Positions 38,140-48,055 of a stretch of DNA of 64,000 nucleotides are shown piece by piece. The notes under the pieces were generated by a model. It was given only the letters and a program-made list of their open reading frames with translations. It did no database searches and was not told the DNA's origin. A program made the position numbers and the translations under genes. Within the stretch, counting starts at the first letter, position 1. Each line of letters opens with the position of its first letter. Origin of the DNA: Stenopsyche tienmushanensis (lineage: Eukaryota; Arthropoda; Insecta; Trichoptera; Stenopsychidae); assembly GCA_008973525.1 (NCBI GenBank), contig WACJ01000042.1, positions 310,001 through 374,000 on the forward strand, written 5' to 3'.

Positions 38140-38440
38140 AGGCTGTTGAGGATAGTGGCGATGCCTTTGACACAGACTCCAACTTCTGTAATCAGCAGTT
38201 CCACACACCCCTTTACACAGAGTGACCTGCGTACCTAACTCATGTTCTCATAGCCAGATCTAATCTTTTGCTCTCGATCTCCACGCGATGAAGGAATTCG
38301 GCCGTTCTGTGTTTTTGACTATCAGCATTATATCATCACCGTATCTAAAATTAGAGAAGGTTTTTCCAGCAATCGCTAGTCCTCCGTTCCAGTCATCCAG
38401 TGCTCTTCGACCACTAGACAAGATGCATCCTTGATGTAAA
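38140..38440 (-). mobile_element. Non-LTR reverse transcriptase fragment with YGDD box
   Basis: Minus-strand reading gives LDDWNGGLAIAGKTFSNFRY then GDDIMLIVKNTER, the RT catalytic block around the two aspartates, with YGDD where YADD is usual. At 38235-38140 follows sequence shared with 45412-45515 (CCTTTGACACAGACTCCA block, over 90% identical by eye). It is a relic with stops. Confidence 0.75.
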
Positions 38441-38572
38441 TTACTATACTATATTATTCAAAAACACTTCTTTCTGCTCATAATTCACTGTCACTGTTGC
38501 GATCAAGGATCAAGAACAAAATGAGTGTTTTAAGTCGAAGCTCAATTGTTCGCGTTGTCTTGAGAACAGGCG

Positions 38573-38755
38573 TTTGTTTTGATAATTAAGATATTTGTAT
38601 CATTCTTATCGTTGACCAATTGCATTATTCCCCCTTGGCTGTTCTGGAGTGGGGTCATTAGCCGAGTATCACCACTCCTTCAGAAGTAAATTAGCCGGCT
38701 TGCACAATAACCCTGTACTTATATTTTCGCAACATAAAAGCAAAAATATCTAAAC
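38573..38755 (+). repeat. Repeat C copy 2
   Basis: The second copy of the unit at 4594-4800, in the same orientation. It starts at AGGCGTTTGTTTTGATAATT and ends within TTATATTTTCGCAACA. It lacks the short insertion present near 4712. Confidence 0.75.
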
Positions 38756-40619
38756 ACACCTACTTATTGACAGAAGGCTTAATTAAATAAGTGCGACGTA
38801 TTAAATATTTTCATCCGAAACCCTGCAAATCGAAGAATCACCATATTTAAATACAATTAGCCGTGTATTTATTTCACAGTGGGATTTTACATAAAACGGC
38901 CCTTTTTATAAAGATCGAATTTCGTAATTCGATTTATTTCTTAGTAATGAATATGCTCAATTGAATCGTGATAGCTTTTACCATGTTTAGATTATGTCTT
39001 TATTGGAGCATGTTTGCAAAAAAAAAACCTTAGACGAGGACGTTAATTTTTTTATGCACTCATATATAGCAACGTTTTGTTCTCTGTTTGTGATAAAAAA
39101 ATATATAAACTGATTATTAAAAGTATTTATTTGAATTGTATCAGCGACATTAATTGTGCGATAGGATATTTAATCGATTTCAAAAAATCACTGGACGAAA
39201 CGGGATAGGGTTGAAAGTACTGATTAAAATTTATACGCTTTCAATCTTCTTATTACAATTTTATGTGCTAAACTCTAATGTACTTATTTTATATCATATG
39301 TTGATATATTTTTAAAAATAAAACGTGGAAGTTTTGATTATTTTTATTTTATTCGTCTGAATATCCCCATATTTTAAAATGGTCGAATCCGACCGTTTGT
39401 TTGGTCGGTTTCGATGGAGCAAATTTCAAATATTAAATTGTATTCGGACGGATTAAAGGATATGGCGTCGAGTTGGATTTTGTAAGGCTCCATTATGATG
39501 GAATAAAAATTACGTAAGTAAATTGTGTGATCGTAGTGTTGTCATGGTCCATGTGAACTTTCTACACTTCTCATATAATCATATTAATAATCGACGATTG
39601 AATTTGTATTTAAATGTGAGCGTAATGTTAGTAGTTAACACGTTGTGAAAGAATTTACTAAACATCATTTTCTTATTTTATAGATATATATATTGTACGA
39701 TCTTTCATTGCACATTGTTTCGTGCTAGTGAGGAGTCTAGTAATGTCTAATGTGTACTAAATTATTAAAATAGTGTCTATAAAATAAACTAACTTTACCT
39801 TAAAGGCCTGTATTAAACCAGAACTGACCTTTATATTATAAAACTTTTTATAATCATTGACAGTAATTGTAGTTGTTTAAGAGATCAGTGCCTATTCTTT
39901 CATTGTTTTTATGTCCTTTATTTTGTTAATATTTATGCACATTATAATGGCATTATGTTGTTAAAGTTTGTATATACATAAAAGAAATGTATTAAAGTTG
40001 ATGTTATTCTTATTATTGTATATAGCTATTGTAACTAAATTAATCTGTACAAAAATAACAGGAGTTAATCTTAAATTAATCCATGAATAGAAACTTTGAA
40101 ATAATTAACCTTTTTTGCTTTATATTCCCTTAATGCCTTATTAACCTTTTGTTTATGCTAACGGTAATGTATTGTCTACAATTATTCTACCTCTGCTTTT
40201 TGTTGTAAATTAATTATAGACGCATAACTAATGGGTATATAAATTATATATGCAAAATTTGATGAGTATGCATTCGAACGATCCAGAGAGAGTATGCACG
40301 CACATGCTGTGGTTTAAACAGGTTTTCAAATAAAAGAGACATTAACATTTTAAGAAGCAAGAAGCAGAGTTTGAACCCGAACTTTTATAATAAGGACGTA
40401 GAAAATAAACAATTATATCGACACATGGACGATTCTCTACTAAATCTAACTCATTTTAATTAATTATTTATTGCAACTAAAAAAAGTCCCCTGGTTTTAA
40501 TTTTATATTAGTAAAAACAACCATAACTATTATTAAATTATGTAGTAATTCATATTGTATATCTGGAAGTTACTTAAATTGTTCGAAAATTGAGATTATT
40601 GTTATGGTTCTCCCTTTAT

Positions 40620-40800
40620 ATCGTGAGGTGGCTTTTAACAATTCCTTTTATGGGACCATAACCAACCATTTTGACATGGTTTTTCATGGCAAAAATGTGG
40701 TTGTCAGCCACATCTCTTGTAGGATTCGAATCCGAGATGATTGAGCTACGAGTCCGACCGCTTAACGCGGGACTATCTACAGGTACGATGTATAGAGATA
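40620..40800 (-). repeat. tRNA-derived SINE, copy 2
   Basis: The reverse complement begins with a tRNA-like head containing a B-box-type GGATTCGAATCC (40722-40733) and an A-box-like TAGCTCAATCATC. It continues with a body CCACATTTTTGCCATGAAAA and CATTTTGACATGG-type sequence shared with 29875-30055. The head shows it was transcribed by RNA polymerase III. It sits just beyond the 3' end of the piggyBac gene. Confidence 0.72.
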
Positions 40801-41120
40801 GAACATAACAAAACTTTGTTTTGTAATGTTTTATAACCACTTTATGCTCGGGTTTTTTTTTTGACAAAAATATAATTAAAAACATCAGGTTATTTTATTC
40901 TTTATTTAACAAGTATACATATTTTTAAAATTTCTCAGTTCAAAATTAAACACAATAAAAAATACAAAAAAATTGTTTCATCTTTTTAATGTTGAATAAT
41001 TTTAAAACAAAACTAACTATAATAATAAAAATTAGATTATCAATAACTCTAATACTATATAATAATAAAAAAAGACAAATAAATATAATGAAAAAAGTAC
41101 TAAATTACACAAAACAAATA

Positions 41121-42774
41121 TTAATAAGTTGATTTGGTGTGGTAAATTTCAAAACATGGCTCCAAACAAAGACCAACTTGACAAATTTCACATCAATAAC
41201 GAGTCTCTCTTCGTATGCGTTTCCCCGAGTCGTCTCGCTTGGAGCAGCAGACCACGCACCTTTTTGTAGGTCTGTTTTTGTTTCCAGTTACAGGAATAGA
41301 TTTTAAAAAATGTCGCTCAGTCAACCTCATCGGGTCTGGTATTTTACTAGAGCGTCCACCTTTACTAGGAAAATCCGGCGAATGATATCTCTCCACATAT
41401 TCTTCCATCAGTTTTATTCTAAACTCCAGGTGTGTCATGGAGCCCCCGTTTTTAGAATATAACACAAAAGAATTCCACAAGGCTTGTTCGATCAGATGAA
41501 AAAATATTTTCTTATAATGTTTTTTTCCTCGTTTTCTCGTAAGTGGATAGTTGGAAAAGTGTCGATCGACTCGATGAACACCCCCCAATGGTAAAATTAT
41601 AGTCGACGGCCACTTTTGGTTTTGTTAGCCTTCTATTTCTTTTTTCTACGTCCACAGTATTTGTTCCATGAATAGTTGAGAGAAAATACACATCGCGCTT
41701 GTCTTTCCATCTCATCAGCATTGCCCTTCGTTTTCTAAAAGCCTTTATAAATCCATGATTAACTTTTTTTGGAATTTTTATATTCCTGGGCAATCCTTTT
41801 CTATTTACTCTCATGGTTCCATACGTTTCGGTATGATATGATGTAAGTATATCAGCTAATTCGATAGAACTATAAAAATGGTCAATTGTTAGACAGTATC
41901 CCTTATTTAGTAAAGGTTTCATCAAATTCATTACCACTTGTGACGAAATAGGTAAATTTGGAAATTCTCTGTCAATTCCTTTTCCGGTATAAATTAGAGA
42001 AGACCAAATATATCCTGATTTTGATTCACAGAGAAAAAAAAAATTTATGCCAAATCTTGCACGTTTTCTGGGAATATAGCTACCTTTATATAGAATTTGA
42101 CCTTTATCAATTGTTATATCTCTTTGAGGAGTATACGCCAGTTGAAATTTTTTATTGAGGTTTTCGTAGACCGGCCAGATCTTGTTTAGTTTTGGATTTG
42201 GATGTGTTGCTGGATTATACGTCTCATTATTCGTGAAATGTAAATATTTTTTTATGAGCACATATTTTCTATATGACATTGTTCTTGAAAAGAATGGAGT
42301 GGAAATGCAACTTTTCTTCGACCAATACATTTTTTCTTCTGGCTTATATGTAATACTCATAGCCATTACAATTGCAAAAAATATTCGCATCTCCGGTAGA
42401 CTCACAGTCCATCGTTTCTCCGAATCCGAAGGCGGCAATGGTCTTATTCTCTGGTGTTGTGTCGAAAACAAATTTGTCTCATCTACAATTTTTCCGACCA
42501 ATTCATCGTCAAGAAAATAATCGAAAAACTGTATTGGCGTCGTAAATGATAAAATTTGCTCATTTAACGAAGAGTTTCCAATAAATTCAAACGAAGCCGA
42601 AGGTGGCGGAATATCTGTACGAATATCGATTTCCGTCCATTCTTCAAATTCTACGTGATTCTCTCGATGTTCATTTCGAGATTCCTCTTCCGATTCTGAA
42701 CTTGGAACTGAAGTTGAAGATCCACTGTCTGAATGATCCAAGATCAAATCCTCCCATTCGCTATCACTCTCCAT
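41121..42774 (-). pseudogene. piggyBac-family transposase, near full length, inactive
   Basis: Cut-and-paste transposase for TTAA sites. The start MESDSEWEDLILDHSDSGSS (42774) is typical, with an acidic N-terminal region followed by the DDE_Tnp_1_7 core. Catalytic-type aspartates are seen in ITIDKGQ, LTIDHFYSS and VDYNFTIGG. A Cys-rich C-terminus follows (CVVCCSKR.. then CEICQVGLC). Breaks: an extra base in the C-run 41581-41586 shifts frame after TIGG; a TGA at 41193-41195 stands where a residue (probably Trp) precedes the last Cys pairs; and the usual RL.F segment after LYKG is missing in frame near the first Asp. The intact length would be about 550 aa. Terminal repeats and TTAA duplications were not found. 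The best ORF is 439 codons long, so the copy is fairly young. Confidence 0.93.
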
Positions 42775-42929
42775 GATAAAAGTGATCTTGAATATCAAAA
42801 TGAAAACCAAAAGTAATAAAAACCAATACAAATAAAATTAATTAAAAAAACTCGATTTTTTTTTTCGATAGTATTTGAAATATAATACTTACGAAATTTT
42901 TCAAAAAGTAAAAACCTTGAAGGAATCAT

Positions 42930-43082
42930 ATGTGCAAACTTTAGCGAGTGTCAGGTTGCAACCGGCGAACGTTGCTCGCGTGTTGCGAACAAGTCGAAGC
43001 AGGCGAGCAGCGCTCGGGTTGGTGCGATGCGGCGCATGCGCTGCGCGCGAACACCGTTCGTTCGAAAGCATAAAGTGGATAA
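42930..43082. promoter_or_regulatory. GC-rich patch with NRF1-type site
   Basis: About 150 bp of GC-rich DNA in AT-rich surroundings contains GCGCATGCGC at 43032-43041, the same palindrome as in the 19.5-kb island. It lies ~730 bp upstream of the Rad17 start and may be a promoter for Rad17, with a spacer now containing repeat A copy 3. It could also be unrelated to Rad17. No transcript evidence is available. Confidence 0.4.
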
Positions 43083-43232
43083 ACATATCCAGTTATGGTG
43101 TCCATTTGTCATATCAGCGATCCGAAAAGCGGACCGATTAGACACACAAACTTTATGGCTAATCCGTCCTCTTTTAGAGCTTTTTGCGGCATTTTATATG
43201 ATCTCTACGATCACGGAAGCAGCGTAGTGTTT
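43083..43232 (+). repeat. Repeat family A copy 3
   Basis: This contains TTTGTCATATCAGCGATCCG, AAAAGCGGACCGATTAGACA, then CTCTTTTAGAGCTTTTTGCG and ATCTCTACGATCACGGAAGC. It matches copies 1 and 6 in order and orientation. It ends abruptly near 43232. Confidence 0.75.
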
Positions 43233-43774
43233 AGACACTTTTTATCATGGGTTTTTTGCCTTTTTTCGTTTTTTACATCTAAACAGAGATTCAAAGAAAG
43301 AATATGTTATTGATTAAACTAGTGCTATTATTATTTTTTTCTTATACTTATAAAACTGTAAATATTTTAGGCACTACTGTATTAAACATTTTTATTTCGG
43401 GGTTGATAGCTATTGTTTTTTTATTTCAATTTTTATTCAATCCGTGTACAAAATAATTATACTAGATATAATTTTAAATAGAAGAAAAAATGGAAAAATA
43501 TCAACTCCCTCTTGGAACGTGAGCGCTATAAATTTTAACTAGAAGGTTAAAATATAATTTTAAATATTTATTTCGACAAAATATAATTAAAATAAATGAG
43601 CAGTCCTTTCGTGATTACCGAAAATAAAAATATCAGACATGGTCGTATTCACAGCTGTTATGACAAATCGTACAAATGAATAAAAGCGTTGACAGCTGTT
43701 TAAATTCATGGCCATTCTAATTCCTGTGTTTAAATATTTTATTTGATGTTATTTAAGCATTGTCGGCTTTTAAA

Positions 43775-46700
43775 ATGTTAAATCAGCGGAAAACCAAAGG
43801 CGTGAGTGATTTTTTTAGAAATACAATTTCTTCAGAATGCTACAAGTATTAGTCTAAATTATGATTTTCTATTCATTCAGAATAATGCATGGTTAACGCC
43901 ATTCTTTCAAGACCAAGAAGCGCCCGCCAAGAAAAGATGTCTGCAATCAGATCATGATAAACTACATTCCAACACAATAATCAACGCTAAAGATGAAACG
44001 GCAAGAATCGCCAATTATCGACAATCATACACATTACGATCACATTTTTTTGATATTCAATTTTATTCTTACAGCACGAACAACCTAGTACTCAACTCAT
44101 CAAAGAAATACTATCGGAGAATTGGCTCGATAAGTTTGCTCCGACTAGCGTGTCAGACTTGGCCGTGAACGCCAAAAAACTACAAGAATTGCAGGACTGG
44201 ATAAAGAACTACTTCGGTGGACATTCAAAAAATAATATGCTTCTATTGACGGGACCGTCGGGATGTGGCAAAACGGCCGCGGTCAATGTCGTAGCCAAAC
44301 ACATGGGAGTCGAAATTAGCGAATGGGTGACGCCAATCGATATTGAATACACGAGAGAACTGAATGCGACATCTTACACGTACTATGAGAAACAAAGCGA
44401 TAAATTCGCGGATTTTTTATTGAAATCGTCTTGTTATCCTTCGTTGCTGCGTAGTGAGAATTCCTCCCGAATTGTTCTAGTCGAAGATTTTCCTAATATA
44501 TTCCTAAAAGAACCGTCGGAATTTTTTGAAATACTCCAGTAAGTATGCGATTATATTAAATGGTCATCTTGTTTTAAATTATGTTTGTTGTTTTTATAAT
44601 TTTTATATGACTGAAAGGATTATATATGTGAACGTACTCTGATTTGTTTTTTTCGCTTAATCTGTGTAAAATCCATACACTTTGTTTTCATCGTAACCAA
44701 TTTAATCTAAATTATTTAGTTTATTTTGTGGTTAATTAATAGTTAAAGTAGGATAGGCTTCAATTTTAGCAGCTGGGTCTAAGGATATTATTGTCTCGCA
44801 TGCTTAGAACTATTCTTGGCGCATTGCTCGTAAATTTATGACGCTTTGTGTACTCTACTTGACTTAGATGTGTTCTCTAATATATATTAATATTATATAT
44901 ATTTTTTTTATACAGAAAATATCAAGATAGAGGTAAATCGCCATTGATTTTCATATGTTCGGATAGCAACAATGGAATACTCAATATTGCTTGGAATTTA
45001 TTCTCACCCACCACAAAAGAGAAGTACAACATAGATCACATAAGGTAAATACAATATTAACCCTAACAATGTATGAAACATGCAAAACTATTGGAAATCC
45101 AGCTCATCGTGTATGTGCATACGAAGGTAGGAGGCGAGGTTTCCACAGGAAGACCAGCTTCAGATCACGTGCACTTGAAGGTGCGTTGTAGGAGGAAGGA
45201 TGAGGTTAATATAAGTTCAAAAGAATACTACCACGGATTCACTGCCACCATGAGTCCAACCTCAGTTTGAAGGAGGCTGCAGTAGATGATAGACTGCAGG
45301 GGCTACCCCTTCTCCATGGTACTTGTATTTGTTCAGTCATTTGTAGTACCTAGCCACGGAGAAGAGTTGCCATTTGAGCAGCCTAAAGCCGTTCTCCCCT
45401 GTATTCACTGGGCGGTTGAGGATAGTGGTGATGCCTTTGACACAGACTCCACCAACTTCTGTAATCAGCAGTTCCACACACCCCTTTACACAGGGTGACC
45501 TGCGTACCCGACTTATGTTAGCTGGGCTACCCCAGCTGCATTTAATGAGCAAGCCGCCGAGGTTGTTTTTAGCACACCTCTACTCCACATCATTACCGTA
45601 CAGCGTAGGGGTGAGCATCGTAGAGTCTAACACCCACCCGAAGATAAAGGAACAGTCAAAACAATGGACTGAAGGGGGAGAATCAGCTCCAAAAAAGGCG
45701 AAGACAGTTCCATCTGCAGGCAAGGTCATGGTGTCAGTTTTTTTGTGATGCACATGGGATAATTTTCATTGATTATCTTCAAGAAGGAAAAACAACCAAC
45801 GGCTACTATTATGTGAACTTATTGCAACGTTTGAGTGATGTACGCATTTGGATGGCCAAAATAAATGGGTTAAAGTTCGAATTGCTTCCTTGTGCGCCAT
45901 GTTTGCCAGATTTAACCTCCTCGGATTTTCTTTTTCCAAACTTGAAGAAAATAGCTCAGCAGGAAGGTTTGCTAACAATGAAGAGGAGTCGGCGATTGAT
46001 GACTTTTTAAAGGAGTTGGACAGTTCTCACTATAAACAGTGTATTGAGCTGAAAGGAGACTTCTAGAACTACCTCATATACTCTGTATCCATTAATGTGT
46101 TCGCTGGACACGTCTGCAATTGCAGTCAGTTTTGATGCAATATGGGACACATTTTTTAAACAATACCTACTTTCAAAATATTGTTCGCGATTTATATAAA
46201 AATGATGGTTTGCCTTTCTTTCTTAGTCATGAATTAAATGTGTCCGCGAAAGCATCAATTGTTTCCTGAGTTTAATTTTAAGCGCTTTTAAGATTCTATT
46301 ATAAATTTTTTAGTCTTGTTTGTCTCTGAGAGTATAAACATAATATTTATAGTTATTAATTTATTGTTGTCTTTCAGTTTCAATCCTATTACTAATACTA
46401 ACATGAAAACTGCCCTTAAAAGAATCAGTACAATGATGAACAAGAAATATAGATCTGTTTACGAAATACCCAATCAAGATTGCATAGATGGAATAGTTAA
46501 TTCGTCAATGGGTGATATAATATCTGCCGTTAATAATCTCCACTATTCTTCTTTAAAAGGTGAGATAATATTTATGATTTAGCAATCGACTCAAAGTAAA
46601 TTAGATGTATCAGTGTTTTTAAACCGTTTATAAATATTTGCAATGTTCATAACAGGTTCTTTGCCAGTGCAAGTAAAAAATCGTCAGAAAAAAAAGACAA

Positions 46701-47527
46701 TCGTAAGCAAAAAAAGCAAGAAAAAAGGTGATGATTTGTCAACTTTACAAACAGTCGGAAAGGATGAAAATATTACAATAATGCATGGAGTAGGAAGGGT
46801 GTTAAATCCAAAATGTGCATATATTTTTTTCATTAACTTATAATTCTTTTGAATACATTACATTATAATAAAAGTAAAATTACACAGTACAAGAAAAAAA
46901 CGACAGCAACCAGAGGGACTCATTTTCGCATTCTCCGGTGGATTTAGCCGAACAATTTCAAACTCAGCCGGTTTCGTTTGTTGGATACATTCACGAAAAT
47001 TATCTTCCGCACTTTTCCAGCATCGAACACGTCGAGAAAGCTGTTCATGCTTTAAGTGAGGCCGATTTCCTTATGAATGAATGGAGGGTAATTTTCATTA
47101 TAAACACTTTTTTATTTATACATTTAAAATACAATATCTAATGTTGGATTTAATTTTAGGAAAAAGATAGTAAACTCTATGGGTTATTAGTAGCGATATC
47201 AGGAGTGATGATTGCTAACAAATCACCTGTATCATCATGGCATCCTATAAAGAGCGCAAAAAGTACAAAAATAATACCTCTGTATGTTTTTAATGATATT
47301 ATGTTTTATTAATCAATCAAATGTTTGTGAATTATTCATAATTTACGTTTTAATTCAACTTTAGAAGCAGTCAAGAGATTCCCATGCTAGAGCGCAACCA
47401 ATTATTTCAAGGAAAAGTTTTAGCGACAGATTTTAAATCATACTGTGAAATCATAAAAAAATGCAATCTAAATGTAACAAAGTTGGAAGAAAATATTGAA
47501 GATTCTTTAATCGAGTGGGATGATTGA
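43775..47527 (+). CDS. Rad17: Checkpoint clamp loader RAD17
   Basis: Large subunit of the alternative RFC that loads the 9-1-1 clamp at damaged DNA in the nucleus. Exons: 43775-43801, 43881-44000, 44075-44538, 44916-45044, 46378-46559, 46656-46814, 46888-47087, 47160-47281, 47365-47527; 1566 nt, 521 aa, fully in frame, near the length of other insect homologues. Seen: WLDKFAPTSVSDLAVNAKKL (family N-terminal box), Walker A GPSGCGKTA, VTPID, a Walker B-like stretch IVLVEDFPN, PLIFICSDSN, a C-terminal HGVGRVLNPK and an acidic end (ESLIEWDD-like: EDSLIEWDD). The second intron uses a GC donor (ACG, then GCAAGA). Intron 4 is expanded to 1.33 kb by retroelement and mariner relics. The start is chosen as the first ATG in frame with exon 2; a short first exon (MLNQRKTKG) is typical. 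Confidence 0.93.
45090..45640 (+). mobile_element. Non-LTR retroelement fragments in Rad17 intron 4
   Basis: Shares, inverted, the block at 22390-22100 (AGGAAGACCAG.TTCAGA.., ATGAGTCCAACCTCAG) and the block at 21420-21345 (GTAGAGTAGAGGTG-like in reverse). It shares 45412-45515 directly with 38140-38235. No intact ORF is present. It lies wholly inside the intron, with no sign that the exons are affected. Confidence 0.65.
45640..46080 (+). mobile_element. Mariner transposase C-terminal half
   Basis: The plus strand reads SKQWTEGGESAPKKAKTVPS, AGKVMVSVF, LLPCAPCLPDLTSSDFLFPN and then SAIDDFLKELDSSHYKQCIE with the tail LKGDF. These correspond to the mariner catalytic region (residues around the second and third Asp) and C-terminus. 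The nucleotide sequence closely matches the minus-strand mariner at 14115-15210, so both are copies of one family. Several frameshifts are present. Confidence 0.85.
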
Positions 47528-48055
47528 TGTTTTCTATTAAATGTAATATTTAACAAAAAATATATTTTGAAATTTAAAAGTTGTGTATTAAATTCTTATA
47601 TTATTGATAATCCTAGTTTTACATGTTGAGAATTAAGATAGTGTGATTAAAGAAGGTATATTAGGGATTAGAATAATCCATTTAATTAAATATAATGGAA
47701 GTCAAAAACACCCAAACAAAACTTAGTGATTTTAATTTTTCAACATCAGAAAAGCATAAACAATTCATCAATAGATTTTCAGTCTTATTAATGAATAATT
47801 ATTTACATCTTCGAGACGTTATAAATTACATTACATTAATTTCTTAATTAAAACTTCAAACTGAAGTAATGAACATGATTTTGTATTCATTTTCACATCA
47901 GAAATCAACAAAGTAGATCAATATTAAGATACTTATTCAATATTCGAATGCTTATTGTTCAAATAGCTTAAGAGTAATCAATCATTTTCGTTTATTGTAA
48001 AACCATACTATTTGGCTAAACCAGATTTTTTTAAATAATTGATAAAACAATTCAA
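47528..48055. other. Convergent Rad17-RNPS1 intergenic spacer
   Basis: AT-rich spacer between two convergent genes, holding both 3' UTRs. No element or RNA is recognised. Confidence 0.6.

Larger units (their letters stand above)
34476..40600. other. Gene-poor AT-rich region
   Basis: No host exon is recognised. Contents: an inverted repeat at 35593-35672, family B copy 3 (35983-36250), a CATA microsatellite near 36748, an RT fragment (about 38140-38440) and repeat C copy 2 (38573-38755). I see nothing in the AT-rich spans between them. Confidence 0.5.

Noticed and set aside
40620..40800. A functional tRNA gene at the B-box-like sequence
   Set aside because: Only the B box and part of the A box are present, there is no cloverleaf, and the body matches another dispersed copy at 29.9 kb, so it is a SINE.
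46888..46935. Apparent frameshift in a 7-A run of Rad17
   Set aside because: Using the acceptor at 46886-46887, so that the codon is T|TA, restores the frame through the run without any base change.
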